Positions 8,450 to 17,805 are shown, numbered from the stretch's first letter. The stretch: DNA of 64,000 bases from Halobacillus karajensis (GCF_900108515.1 NZ_FNWW01000005.1:62001-126000), one strand, 5' to 3'. Notes: generated by a model not told the origin, from the letters alone. Numbers and translations are program-made.

Positions 8450-8899
8450 GTGTTTGGTACTGATTTATATATCGCAATAGTTATTGGAGTTTTATTAAGT
8501 TTGTTGTATGCAGAAAAAACTGGAATCGTACCTGCGGGTTTGGTTGTCCCTGGCTATATAGCCTTGATATTTGACCAAGTTATGTATGTATTAGCGGTTG
8601 GTTTGCTCAGCTTGCTCACATACTTACTCGTGTCTCAGGTTCTAGCAAGGTTCACGGTCTTATATGGCCGACGTAAATTTGCTGCGATGCTGACCGTCGG
8701 AGTGTTGATGAAGATGGCGATGGATTATTTATATCCTCTCACCCCTTTTCCAGTCATGGAATTACGGGGGATCGGGGTTATTGTTCCGGGGCTGATCGCC
8801 AACTCGATACAAAAACAAGGGGTATTACCGACTTTCAGTGCCACTTTTTTAATCTCATTTGTCACCTTTGTATTGATTACGGCGTATCACTTGATTTAG
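8450..8899 (+). CDS. pgsC: Poly-gamma-glutamate synthase membrane subunit
   Basis: This 149-residue integral membrane protein has about five hydrophobic segments and the family hallmarks MFGTDLYIA at the N-terminus, AEKTGIVPAGLVVPGY and RGIGVIVPGLIANSIQKQG. PgsC/CapC forms the membrane synthase with PgsB and PgsA. The start is GTG, 22 bases after pgsB, preceded by AGGGAGTTGGAG. Length matches the family (about 149). Confidence 0.95.
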   Translation: MFGTDLYIAIVIGVLLSLLYAEKTGIVPAGLVVPGYIALIFDQVMYVLAVGLLSLLTYLLVSQVLARFTVLYGRRKFAAMLTVGVLMKMAMDYLYPLTPFPVMELRGIGVIVPGLIANSIQKQGVLPTFSATFLISFVTFVLITAYHLI

Positions 8900-8912
8900 A
8901 GGAGATTTCCCA

Positions 8913-10169
8913 ATGGAAGAAAAAGACCTTAAGTATAAGATGAAGGTATGGACGAAGAAACATAAAAAGAAAGCCACGTTCCATTCGGTTGTGCTTGCGG
9001 CTCTATTAGCTGTACCGTTTTTCGGTCATCAATGGATCGACAAGCCTGCGATGCCTGAAAACACACGTCCGGATGATGTGGATTTTAGAATATCGATGGT
9101 TGGAGATATGATGCTTGGTCGTCACGTTCGGGATGCCGCAGTAAGAAGCGGAGAGCCGATCGGACGTGTGTTTGACTATGTGACCCCTTATTTTGAAGAG
9201 TCGGATTATGTGACAGGGAACTTTGAGAACCCTGTCATTGATGCAGACGATCCAGGTGTTGAGGCGGTCATGGAAGACTTTGAATTGCGCAATAAAGATA
9301 TTCACTTGTATGCAGAAAAAGGAGCAGAAAAGGCCCTGGTGGAAGCAGGGTTTGATTCTGTCAATCTGGCAAACAACCATATGATGGACTATGGAAATCT
9401 TTCTTTGGAAGAGACATTGAAACATATGGAAAAAGTAGATCTTGATCTAATCGGCATCGGTCGTGCTCTTGATCCTGCTGAAGATTTGTTTAACGAAGAT
9501 GAAACCATGACGGATGCCGGTGAAATCAAATATTTCGATGCAAATGATCGGAGGGTTGCGATTTTAGGATTTACAGATGTCTTCGTTCAAGGGTATAGTG
9601 CGAGTGAATACGTCGGTGGCGTGTTAACAAACGCAGGTCTGGGCGTATTACAAAACCGCATTCGTGAAGCGAAACAACAGGCGGATATTGTCATGGTTCA
9701 TACACACTGGGGAGAGGAGTATCAAGTCGGTTCCAATGAAACTCAGGAAGCACTTGCGTATCTGATGACAGATATGGGAGCGGATGTCATCATAGGTCAC
9801 CACTCTCACGTACTAGAGCCAGTCACTCGTGTGCATATCGAAGGGAATCCGGACGATCCAGAAAGTGAAGATAAAACATCGATTGTTATGAACAGCCTTG
9901 GAAATTTCGTTTTTGACCAGGGGTGGTCGCGGACAAAAGATTCGACGATGGCTCAACTCGATTTCTTGGACAACGGTGGAGTGGAACTTTCTTTTGTTCC
10001 GATGCAAATTTCAGATACACGCCCGCGGGAAACCAACGGTATCTTAAAACCATTCCGGGATTACCGCATCTTCCGGACATTACGGAAAGAGCTTGATCAA
10101 GAACTTTGGCGAATGGAAAATGGCAGACTCGTGATTGATTTGAAAAAAGCGGGCGTTATAGAGGGATAG
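8913..10169 (+). CDS. pgsA: Poly-gamma-glutamate export/assembly protein
   Basis: This 418-residue CapA/PgsA protein has a basic cytoplasmic N-terminus, one membrane span (about 20-40) and an extracellular metallophosphatase-like domain. Conserved pieces are MVGDMMLGRHV, NLANNHMMDYG, VHTHWGEEYQ and IGHHSHVLEP, which supply the His/Asp/Asn residues of the calcineurin-like fold. PgsA is required for polymer elongation and transport across the membrane. It sits 13 bases after pgsC with an AGAGGAGA site. Confidence 0.93.
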   Translation: MEEKDLKYKMKVWTKKHKKKATFHSVVLAALLAVPFFGHQWIDKPAMPENTRPDDVDFRISMVGDMMLGRHVRDAAVRSGEPIGRVFDYVTPYFEESDYVTGNFENPVIDADDPGVEAVMEDFELRNKDIHLYAEKGAEKALVEAGFDSVNLANNHMMDYGNLSLEETLKHMEKVDLDLIGIGRALDPAEDLFNEDETMTDAGEIKYFDANDRRVAILGFTDVFVQGYSASEYVGGVLTNAGLGVLQNRIREAKQQADIVMVHTHWGEEYQVGSNETQEALAYLMTDMGADVIIGHHSHVLEPVTRVHIEGNPDDPESEDKTSIVMNSLGNFVFDQGWSRTKDSTMAQLDFLDNGGVELSFVPMQISDTRPRETNGILKPFRDYRIFRTLRKELDQELWRMENGRLVIDLKKAGVIEG

Positions 10170-10182
10170 GAGGTCTATCGGT

Positions 10183-12030
10183 TTGAATCATTTGAAAGTG
10201 ACCTATATACTTGCCGGCATCATCTTTGTCGGTCTGGTCGCGTGGAATGTTTATTTTGAAGAAGAGTTCGATCAGTTTCGTGAACCGTATACAGTAGAGG
10301 ATCGTGAGACCACTGTAGAAGTGGATACCTCCAGTGAAGAGGAGGGCTTTGTATATGGTGTGAGTGCTGTCCACCCTTTGGCTGTAGAAGCGGGGATGAA
10401 GGTACTTAATCAAGGAGGAAATGCGGCGGAGGCTGCGATCGCCGTCTCCTTTGTCCTGAATGTTGTTGAGCCTTATGGATCAGGCATCGGCGGGGGCGGT
10501 CAAATGATCGTTCACGAACCTGATAAAGGTGCGATGACTTATGATTATCGAGAGGCAGCTCCAGTTAGTGGAGCACGTCCTCAACGTGGAATAGCTGTAC
10601 CCGGTTTTGTGAAAGGAATGGAAGAGATCTACGCCGATTATGGTGGTGAAATGAAGTGGAGCGAACTGCTGGAAGATGCCGTAAAACATAGTGAAGAAGG
10701 GGTTAAAGTTGGCCGCATCTTCAATGAACAATTACAGAATTCGATGCGCTTTATCCAGTCAGGGAATAAAGATCCAGATGTCTATCAAATGTTTTATCCC
10801 GATGATCGTCCTTTGCAGATCAATGATACCCTTGTTCAAAAAGACCTTGCTGAAACATTGAAAAAATTGCAGCAAGAAGGTCCTGAAGCCTTTTATGAAG
10901 GTGAAATTGCAGATTCTCTTACAAGTCAGATTGGATTTGAACCGGGGGATCTGGCGGCATATGAGGTAGGGAAACGGCCGGCTCCAAAGGGAGAATTCAA
11001 TGGGCAGACGCTTTATGCAGGTTCTTCTCCAACCTCAGGGATTATTGTTATACAGGCACTGAAGATGCTTGAGAACCTTGATGAGAACCTTGATGAGGTA
11101 TTGGAAGAAGAATATGCTCTTCCTGACGGTGGATGGCCCTCCTTCCTAGAGGGGAACCTGCCTCAAAGCATGGAAGAAATCGTCAATAACCCGCAATATA
11201 AAGATATCTATATCCACCTTGTCAACAAAATCATTAACCGGGTGTACACGGACAGGGTTTACACACTCGGCGATCCTGAATTTGAAGAGGTGGATCAGGA
11301 AAGGTTGACGTCTACAGCCTATACAAATCAGTTGTTTAAAGAAGAATTCTCTGCCGGAGGAAAAAGCCTGACGAGTGCAGACGATATGTATACGGCTCCA
11401 GGTGAAAAAGCTGATCACCGGAATACCACTCACTTCGTTGTTGTCGATAAAGATGGAATGATGGCATCCACAACAAATTCACTTGGTAAGTTTTTTGGAT
11501 CAGGGTTGTACGTAGATGGATTCTTTTTGAATCATCAAATGAATAACTTTGATAACGCGGAGGATTCCATGAATGCCTATGAACCTGGAAAACGTCCCCG
11601 CTCGTTCGTTTCTCCTATGATCTTTGAGAAAGATGGAAAAGCGGTGCTCGGTATCGGTTCTCCAGGAGGGAAAAGAATTCCGGCCATGTTGATTCAAACC
11701 TTGATTCAATATGAATACGGAAGAAATCAAGATACAGGTGAACCCCTTACCTTACAAGGTGCAATCAGACGCAATCGTTTCTATACGGAAGATAACGTTG
11801 TTCATGTAGAAAATTTACTTGAACAGGGGCCAATGGCTCGGTTAAGAGAGATAAAAGGATATTCCGTTATTGAACATGATTCTCCTGTCTTTTATGGAGG
11901 GGTTCAAGGTCTTGGAATCCGGACGAATGGTGAAATGCTACAAATGTACGGTGGCGGTGATCCTCGACGTTTAGGGACATGGCAGATCGGGAATCAAAAT
12001 GGTATGGATGATGTGAGTACAGCAGAATAA
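10183..12030 (+). CDS. CapD-like gamma-glutamyltransferase
   Basis: This 615-residue enzyme is of the gamma-glutamyltranspeptidase Ntn-hydrolase family. An N-terminal hydrophobic stretch (about 5-22) is a signal or anchor. The precursor should self-cleave before the nucleophile Thr415 in NTTHFVVVDKDG, giving large and small subunits. GSGIGGGGQMIVHEP and the oxyanion-type GSPGGKRIPAM are also present. In Bacillus anthracis the equivalent capD follows capA and cuts poly-gamma-glutamate and links it to peptidoglycan; in B. subtilis this position holds other genes. The TTG start follows GGATAGGAGG. Only 13 bases separate it from pgsA, so it belongs to the operon. Whether it anchors or degrades the polymer is not visible. 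Confidence 0.88.
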   Translation: MNHLKVTYILAGIIFVGLVAWNVYFEEEFDQFREPYTVEDRETTVEVDTSSEEEGFVYGVSAVHPLAVEAGMKVLNQGGNAAEAAIAVSFVLNVVEPYGSGIGGGGQMIVHEPDKGAMTYDYREAAPVSGARPQRGIAVPGFVKGMEEIYADYGGEMKWSELLEDAVKHSEEGVKVGRIFNEQLQNSMRFIQSGNKDPDVYQMFYPDDRPLQINDTLVQKDLAETLKKLQQEGPEAFYEGEIADSLTSQIGFEPGDLAAYEVGKRPAPKGEFNGQTLYAGSSPTSGIIVIQALKMLENLDENLDEVLEEEYALPDGGWPSFLEGNLPQSMEEIVNNPQYKDIYIHLVNKIINRVYTDRVYTLGDPEFEEVDQERLTSTAYTNQLFKEEFSAGGKSLTSADDMYTAPGEKADHRNTTHFVVVDKDGMMASTTNSLGKFFGSGLYVDGFFLNHQMNNFDNAEDSMNAYEPGKRPRSFVSPMIFEKDGKAVLGIGSPGGKRIPAMLIQTLIQYEYGRNQDTGEPLTLQGAIRRNRFYTEDNVVHVENLLEQGPMARLREIKGYSVIEHDSPVFYGGVQGLGIRTNGEMLQMYGGGDPRRLGTWQIGNQNGMDDVSTAE

Positions 12031-12034
12031 AGAT

Positions 12035-12065
12035 AAAAGGCTCTCCGTAATGGGGAGTCTTTTGT
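12035..12065 (+). terminator. Terminator of the pgs operon
   Basis: AAAGGCTCTCC and GGGGAGTCTTTT pair with two G-U positions around GTAAT and end in a T run. Confidence 0.75.
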
Positions 12066-12161
12066 ACTATCTAAGAATTTAGGGGGGCATCCAGCTTCAG
12101 CGCTTCTCTGTTGAGGTCTAAAATGGGTTAAGTACCTTGCCCTTTTATATATTGGTATACG

Positions 12162-12196
12162 TAAAAAAAGTGACCTCTTTACTTGAGGTCACCTTT
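12162..12196 (-). terminator. Terminator of tcyP
   Basis: Read on the minus strand, GTGACCTC and GAGGTCAC form a perfect stem followed by TTTTTTTAC, right after the tcyP stop codon. Confidence 0.85.
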
Positions 12197-12200
12197 CATA

Positions 12201-13601
12201 TTATACGGCTATATCTTTTTCGACCGCCTTCTTGTCATTGAAACGGTCTACATTGAGAGTTTTCATAACACGTGATGTTAATGTACCTGAAGTCATTGCA
12301 CCATTAACGTTTAACGCGGTCCGCCCCATATCAATCAAAGGCTCAATAGTAATGAGCAATCCTGCAAGAGCGACAGGAAGATTCATGGAAGACAGAACAA
12401 TTAAGGCTGCGAATGTAGCCCCGCCTCCGACACCTGCGACTCCGAAAGAACTGATGGCAACGATCAAAACAAGCTGGATTAAGAACCCAGGACTTAATGG
12501 GTCAATACCAACAGATGGAGCAATCATGACAGCGAGCATGGCCGGATAAATCCCTGCACATCCATTCTGTCCAATGGTCGCTCCAAAGGATGCCGACATG
12601 TTGGCCACACCTTCGTCGACACCGAGGCTGTTTTTCTGGGCCGATATGTTTAATGGGATGGTTCCCGCACTGGATCTTGATGTGAATGCAAAGGTAAGGA
12701 CGGGCAATACCTTGCGTAAATATGTGAACGGATTAAGTCCAAATAGGCTGATCAAAACAAGGTGAATAACGAACATGACACCTAGAGCCACATAAGACGC
12801 AAGAACGAATTTACCTAATTCGAGAATCCCGGCGATATCTGTCTTAGCAACTGTGGTAGCCATCAATCCTAAAATACCGATAGGGGTCAAACGGAGGACG
12901 AGTGTTACGATCCTCATGACCACGGCATAAAGGGAATTGGTGATTTTAACGAACATCTCCGCATGTTCTGGTTGTTTACGTCTTACACCGAGAACAGCAA
13001 TCCCGATAATGGCTGAGAAAATGACGACAGCAATGGTAGATGTTGCTCGATCTCCTGTCATATCGAGAAAAGGATTGGCTGGTATGAATTCAAGAATTTT
13101 TTGAGGGGTGGACATATCCTCAACATCTGTCAATGTTTCTTCCAAATAGAGTCCACGGTTTTCTTCGGCCTGGCCGGCTTCAATTTCACTTGCATTCAAG
13201 TCGAACAAGAAGGAGCTTCCAATCCCGACAAGAGCTGCGATAGCAGTCGTTCCTACCAGAACACCGATAATCCAGAGCGATATTTTTCCAAGCTGCGATG
13301 TTTTTTCAAGGTTAATAATGGATTGAATGATGGACACCATAATCAATGGAATCACGATCATCATCAGTAAGCGCACATAGCCGCGCCCAGCGATGTTATA
13401 CCATTCTGATGTTTGGGCAGTTACGTTGGAATCGGTCCCAAAAACCACCTGCAAATACACCCCTAACAGGACCCCAAGCCCAAGACCGGCGAAAACCCGT
13501 TTACTGAATGAAATGTGTTTTTGCTGCATACGGATGAGGAAAAAAATAAATCCTAAAATAAGTGCGATGTTGACGATAACAAGAAATGTTTCCATGTTCA
13601 T
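12201..13601 (-). CDS. tcyP: L-cystine:cation symporter (TcyP type)
   Basis: This 466-residue dicarboxylate/amino acid:cation symporter has eight or more membrane spans and the reentrant-loop motif FTSRSSAGTIPLN, with GATIGQNGCAGIYPAML and DMGRTALNVNGAM in the transport core. The N-terminal layout and the GCAGIYPAML segment match B. subtilis TcyP, which imports L-cystine, rather than the glutamate carriers GltP/GltT. The start is ATG 13601 with AAAGGAGG upstream on the minus strand. It is monocistronic and convergent with the pgs operon. B. subtilis tcyP is repressed by CymR, but I did not find a clear CymR site here. Confidence 0.85.
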   Translation of the reverse strand: MNMETFLVIVNIALILGFIFFLIRMQQKHISFSKRVFAGLGLGVLLGVYLQVVFGTDSNVTAQTSEWYNIAGRGYVRLLMMIVIPLIMVSIIQSIINLEKTSQLGKISLWIIGVLVGTTAIAALVGIGSSFLFDLNASEIEAGQAEENRGLYLEETLTDVEDMSTPQKILEFIPANPFLDMTGDRATSTIAVVIFSAIIGIAVLGVRRKQPEHAEMFVKITNSLYAVVMRIVTLVLRLTPIGILGLMATTVAKTDIAGILELGKFVLASYVALGVMFVIHLVLISLFGLNPFTYLRKVLPVLTFAFTSRSSAGTIPLNISAQKNSLGVDEGVANMSASFGATIGQNGCAGIYPAMLAVMIAPSVGIDPLSPGFLIQLVLIVAISSFGVAGVGGGATFAALIVLSSMNLPVALAGLLITIEPLIDMGRTALNVNGAMTSGTLTSRVMKTLNVDRFNDKKAVEKDIAV

Positions 13602-13758
13602 GTACCTCCTTTATTTAATTAAACTCATAATGCTGATGAGAAAGGTCAGGATTAAATTTACATGAGGATCCCACCTCTGTCAACGATAATAAGAAAAATA
13701 TAAATCTTTTCTATTCAAACGATATGCCTGACGCGTATTGGGTATGAGCTCCAATAAA

Positions 13759-13808
13759 TTGACAAAGGTTGTTTTATATATTATATTTATCTTGAAACTG
13801 AGATAAAT
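13759..13808 (+). promoter_or_regulatory. SigA promoter overlapped by an MhqR-like operator
   Basis: TTGACA (13759-13764) and TATATT (13782-13787) are 17 bases apart. The palindrome ATTTATCT (13785-13792) / AGATAAAT (13801-13808) overlaps the -10 and the start-site region, so a bound repressor would block transcription. MhqR boxes in B. subtilis have the form ATCTCGAATTCGAGAT upstream of hydroquinone dioxygenase genes, and this site keeps the outer ATCT/AGAT arms ahead of such a gene. Confidence 0.6.
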
Positions 13809-13844
13809 GAAAATGAATGATAGATGAGCTGGAGGGAATATAGA

Positions 13845-14828
13845 ATGAATGCATTGAAGGGGATTCACCATGTAACAGCCATTACAAGCAGTGCTGAAAA
13901 GAACTATGAATTTTTTACGTATACACTTGGGATGCGTCTTGTGAAAAAAACAGTCAACCAGGATGATATCGAAACGTATCACCTGTTTTTTGCAGATGAT
14001 GAAGGAAATCCAGGTACGGATATGACGTTCTTTGATTTTCCAGGTATTCCAAAAGGTTCCCATGGGACGAATGAAATTGCGAAGACATCCTTCCGTGTAC
14101 CGACTGACCAGTCCCTGGATTACTGGGTGAAACGATTTGACAGGCTAGAGGTGAAGCACAAAGGGATACAGGAACGTTTCGGCAAAAAAGTGCTGCCTTT
14201 TGTAGATTTTGATGATCAGGCTTATGAGCTTGTCTCCGATGAAATGGATAATGGGGTGGCTACAGGGACACCGTGGCAAGACGGTCCTATACCTTTGGAG
14301 TACGCTATTACAGGACTCGGCCCCTTATATGTAAGAGTGGACAATGGGAAGTATTTCAAGGATATGCTTGAAAAAGTAATGAATTTCCGTGAGGTGGCGG
14401 AAGAAGGAGCTTTCCGATTATTCGAGGTTGGGGACGGTGGCAATGGTGCTTCTGTTATTGTAGAATACAACGCTGTTCTCCCGCCTGCCCGTCAAGGGTT
14501 TGGGACAGTCCACCATGCCGCCTTCCGAGTCGATGATAAGAATGCATTGGACGAATGGAATGATCGCTTGTCTAAATTCGGATTCCGCACATCAGGATTT
14601 GTCGATCGCCATTACTTCGGTTCTTTATATGCAAGAGTAGCTCCACAAATTTTATTTGAGTGGGCAACTGATGGGCCTGGGTTTATGGGTGACGAACCCT
14701 ATGAGACTCTTGGTGAAAAGTTGTCGTTACCTCCTAAGCTTGAACCGAAGCGGAGGGACATTGAGAATTACGTACGGCCGATTGACACAGTGAGAAGTAC
14801 GAAGACCATTGAGAAAGAATACGAATAA
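13845..14828 (+). CDS. Ring-cleaving dioxygenase of the MhqA/MhqO family
   Basis: This 327-residue protein has two vicinal-oxygen-chelate modules. The expected 2-His-1-carboxylate metal site is visible: GIHHVTAI at the N-terminus, VHHAAFRV (His223/His224) and LFEWATD (Glu272). Related B. subtilis enzymes (MhqO, MhqE, MhqA) open hydroquinone-type rings and confer resistance to quinones and electrophiles. I place the start at ATG 13845, behind TGGAGGGA, rather than the in-frame ATG at 13824, which lacks a site. It is monocistronic and probably controlled by the overlapping palindrome upstream. The exact aromatic substrate is unknown. Confidence 0.88.
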   Translation: MNALKGIHHVTAITSSAEKNYEFFTYTLGMRLVKKTVNQDDIETYHLFFADDEGNPGTDMTFFDFPGIPKGSHGTNEIAKTSFRVPTDQSLDYWVKRFDRLEVKHKGIQERFGKKVLPFVDFDDQAYELVSDEMDNGVATGTPWQDGPIPLEYAITGLGPLYVRVDNGKYFKDMLEKVMNFREVAEEGAFRLFEVGDGGNGASVIVEYNAVLPPARQGFGTVHHAAFRVDDKNALDEWNDRLSKFGFRTSGFVDRHYFGSLYARVAPQILFEWATDGPGFMGDEPYETLGEKLSLPPKLEPKRRDIENYVRPIDTVRSTKTIEKEYE

Positions 14829-14832
14829 ATAG

Positions 14833-14867
14833 AAGCCAGGGTACATGGATGTACCTTGGCTTTTTTA
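14833..14867 (+). terminator. Rho-independent terminator
   Basis: AAGCCAGGGTAC and GTACCTTGGCTT pair around ATGGAT, then TTTTTT. Confidence 0.9.
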
Positions 14868-14969
14868 CTTCTATTAATTTTTCTACACGTCTTTACATAA
14901 GATGATTCAGGGTAGAACTATGCTGATGAGAAATTATACCTTTCAGATATAAGGAGGGAGCAATGGGGA

Positions 14970-16382
14970 ATGAACAACTTCGAACGCAATTATTGGGCCT
15001 CCTGCCTGGACTTTATCCAGGCTTTCAAACAGCTCTCCTACCTTGGTGTACCACTTCCGTTAGTTTGTCCATACTATTTGCTTGTGAATGGGAATGAAGC
15101 CGTTTTGCAAAAGTTGGAAAGTGAATCCACGGTCTTGAAAACGAACTTGTCCAGCGAAAGTCAAATTCAGGCTTTGTTTGATGACCATTTTGCTCCATTT
15201 AAGAAGCAGGGGAGTAACACCAAAGGGAAAGTGGTTTTCTATGACAATGTTCTCCGATTTCCTGATCAGCTCATGAGAGCCAATTTCACTCCATCCAAAT
15301 GCCTGGTGCTGAAGAGGAAGTCAAAAGTACATGGATCGAGTTCAAGGAGGGAAGTACCGGTTGATAGTCTGGAACGTTATCAAAACATCCAGGCGCATAC
15401 AATTAAAGATTTTCAACGAAAGGCCACACTCCATTTTGAAAAAGCAAACAACCACCCCATCTATAAAAATAAAGGTTTCCGCGAGAGATTCATTAAGCAG
15501 ATTCCTAATATAATGAGGCAGATTCTTGCTGCGAAAATATTTTTTGAAAAGAATCAAGTTGCCTGTCTAGTGACGGGGACCACGAACAGCAGTGATACAA
15601 GGATCCTTACCTTAGTTGCCGCTTCTAAAGGGATTCCAAGCATTTGCCTTCAACATGGTGTCGTGATGCTTGAGTTTGGTTATCTCCCGAAGGTAGCTAC
15701 GTACCAGGCGGTTTACGGTCCCAAAGACATTCAGTGGTATACGACGAAGGGACTGCAAGCTGATTCATTAAAATCAATTGGTCATCCAAGATTTGATGAG
15801 CTGGTGACAAGGCACACACTTAGTGAAAAGGCGTTTGCCGATCATTTCAAATTGGATAGAGAAAAGAAGACCATATTGATGGTCATTCATCATATCGAAA
15901 CAGAGTTTCCGGAAGCTATACTTGAAGATTTAGATGAGAAAGGCAATGTCAATATTATTATTAAACAAAGGAACGGGAAACAAAGGAAATCAGCCCAGAC
16001 ACTTGCGTTACAAAAAAAGTTTCCCCACCTGAAATTTGCGGATGATATCCATCTCTATGATTTGTTGAACAATGTGGATGCTGTGGTAAGTTATGAATCT
16101 ACCATTGTCCTTGAAGCGATGCTTGCCCAGAAACCAGTCTATATATGGAGGCTCAAAAGTCTGCACTCCAGTTCGACGAATTACTATAATGAACTCAGCA
16201 TGTATATTCACGACAGTCCTCAAGAGCTGGTTGATCAGATGATCGCTGTTATGAATGCCCCGCGGAATAAAAATTGGGAAAAACGGCGCCAAAAATTTCT
16301 TTCCACACATTACCCGCATAAGTCAGGAACCAGCAGTGCGAAATTAAGAGCATTGGTTGATTCTATTATAAATAAGGGGTGA
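14970..16382 (+). CDS. Putative GT-B-type surface-glycan transferase, subfamily A copy 1
   Basis: This 470-residue protein starts MNNFERNYW, a motif shared with three other proteins in this region. A variable N-terminal half is followed by a conserved C-terminal half: LQHG (residues 227-230), FGYLPKVA, GHPRFDE (271-277) and SYESTIVLEAM (about 374-384). The HG, GHPRF and S-x-x-T-x-x-x-E pattern resembles CDP-glycerol phosphotransferases and KpsC/surface-carbohydrate families, where such residues hold a nucleotide diphosphate or CMP donor. It is closest to the protein at 19210. I suggest a glycosyl- or phosphotransferase but cannot name donor or acceptor. The start is set by homology with its paralogues. 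An ATG at 14963 nearer the AGGAGG site is in another frame. Confidence 0.7.
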   Translation: MNNFERNYWASCLDFIQAFKQLSYLGVPLPLVCPYYLLVNGNEAVLQKLESESTVLKTNLSSESQIQALFDDHFAPFKKQGSNTKGKVVFYDNVLRFPDQLMRANFTPSKCLVLKRKSKVHGSSSRREVPVDSLERYQNIQAHTIKDFQRKATLHFEKANNHPIYKNKGFRERFIKQIPNIMRQILAAKIFFEKNQVACLVTGTTNSSDTRILTLVAASKGIPSICLQHGVVMLEFGYLPKVATYQAVYGPKDIQWYTTKGLQADSLKSIGHPRFDELVTRHTLSEKAFADHFKLDREKKTILMVIHHIETEFPEAILEDLDEKGNVNIIIKQRNGKQRKSAQTLALQKKFPHLKFADDIHLYDLLNNVDAVVSYESTIVLEAMLAQKPVYIWRLKSLHSSSTNYYNELSMYIHDSPQELVDQMIAVMNAPRNKNWEKRRQKFLSTHYPHKSGTSSAKLRALVDSIINKG

Positions 16383-16386
16383 AACT

Positions 16387-17805
16387 ATGGATACATTCGA
16401 AAGAAATTTTTGGTCTCTCTACCTGGAGTTTATTGAAACTTTCCAAGAAGTAAAATATAAAGGGATTTCCATCCCTTATTTATGCCATTTTCGTAGTCTA
16501 TTTACAAATAACGAGGAATTGAAGAAAAACCTTTCTACAGATGCTTTCATCCATCAACTGTCCCATAAGGTGAAAGACAAACGTTCCTTCCAGCAACGAT
16601 TTACCGACTTTAAAAACTTGCATCTGAATAAACAAATGGAAAGGAAAGCGAATGGAAAAGTGGCTTTATATAATGCAGCTAATCTTCTCCGCTTTCCTAC
16701 GGAAATTACAAAAAAACATTTCAAGCCGGATTGTACTTTGGTTATTCGTGATATACGGGGAAAGAGGACATCGAAGAATCCCGTAACCGCTGAAGGGCTG
16801 CCTGCGCATTACCTGAATGATTATGATGAGTCCATTGATGGTCATGTAACAGCGATTCAAAAACAAGCGGAGGGCATCATTGCCAAACATAAAAAGCATC
16901 CCTTATTTGATCACCCGACTTTTAAGGTGGCACTAAATAACCAAATCGACCGGATTGCTCATCGAATTGTTGAATCTTATAACATGATTGCAAAATTGCC
17001 GATTTCATGCATAGTTTTTTCTTCGACCCATTATTACCAGAGTAGGACACTTGCGGTGGTAGCTGCAAAACATAATATACCAACCATCTGTATGCAACAC
17101 GGAATCGTAGCCAGTGAGAATGGGTATATGCCGAAAATAGCAGATGTTGATGCCGTTTACGGGTATTTTGAAGTGAATTGGTTCAAAAGCATTGGTGTAT
17201 CCAGCGAGGGGGTTAAAGTGGTCGGTCATCCACGCTTTGATTTAATAAGCAAAGACCCAAAGATGACAAAGAAAGCGCTTTTCAGTAAACTCGGTCTTGA
17301 TCATCAGAAGAAAACGATTTTATTAATCGTCCGTGGAAATGCGTATATGAAGTATTGGCGGAAGTTGTTAGATTCGTTAGAGAAATTCGGCTTTTATAAT
17401 GTGATCATCAAAGATTTCCCTGTTCGAACGCCCCATCCCTTGACTGAAAATTATACGTTTGCTTTCTCCTCAAAAAGTTATCACCTGTACGACCTCTTGC
17501 CTCATGTGGATGTAGTAGTTGCCTATCTGTCTACGGTTGGATTAGAAGCAATGATTGCTGGAAAGCCGGTGTTTCTATTGTCGACCCCTGCTCCAACGTA
17601 TTCCGGTTATTATGACCGGCTGGGACGAATGATCCAGGATGATCCGCAAGGGCTTGCTAATATCGTCCACCGATATTTTAATAATGAGGAGTTTCGTGTA
17701 AAAGTTAATTCCAAGCGAAAGAAGTTTCTCGCTTATGCTTATCCAAATGGAAAAACTTCCAGCCAGAAACTGATGGATCTTATTACTGAGATGACGAAAT
17801 CTTAG
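16387..17805 (+). CDS. Putative GT-B-type surface-glycan transferase, subfamily B copy 1
   Basis: This 472-residue protein starts MDTFERNFWSLYLEF and has the same architecture as its neighbour, but with subfamily B features: STHYYQSRTL, MQHGIVASENGY, IADVDAVYGYFEVNWF, GHPRFDLI, LLIVRG, IIKDFP and YLSTVGLEAM, ending in AYPNGKTSSQKLM. All are shared with the protein at 21819. It follows the subfamily A gene by four bases and ends at a terminator, so the two form a small operon. The role is probably transfer of a nucleotide-activated unit to a surface polymer or protein. No signal peptide is visible, so it should act in the cytoplasm or at the inner membrane face. Confidence 0.7.
   Translation: MDTFERNFWSLYLEFIETFQEVKYKGISIPYLCHFRSLFTNNEELKKNLSTDAFIHQLSHKVKDKRSFQQRFTDFKNLHLNKQMERKANGKVALYNAANLLRFPTEITKKHFKPDCTLVIRDIRGKRTSKNPVTAEGLPAHYLNDYDESIDGHVTAIQKQAEGIIAKHKKHPLFDHPTFKVALNNQIDRIAHRIVESYNMIAKLPISCIVFSSTHYYQSRTLAVVAAKHNIPTICMQHGIVASENGYMPKIADVDAVYGYFEVNWFKSIGVSSEGVKVVGHPRFDLISKDPKMTKKALFSKLGLDHQKKTILLIVRGNAYMKYWRKLLDSLEKFGFYNVIIKDFPVRTPHPLTENYTFAFSSKSYHLYDLLPHVDVVVAYLSTVGLEAMIAGKPVFLLSTPAPTYSGYYDRLGRMIQDDPQGLANIVHRYFNNEEFRVKVNSKRKKFLAYAYPNGKTSSQKLMDLITEMTKS

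Noticed and set aside
8259-8477. Long antisense frames opposite pgs, pur and glycan genes
   Set aside because: All lie within well-supported genes on the other strand, lack ribosome sites and show no protein-family features.
14963-14972. ATG 14963 as the start of the first subfamily A protein
   Set aside because: It is closer to AGGAGG but in another frame; the shared N-terminal motif begins at ATG 14970.
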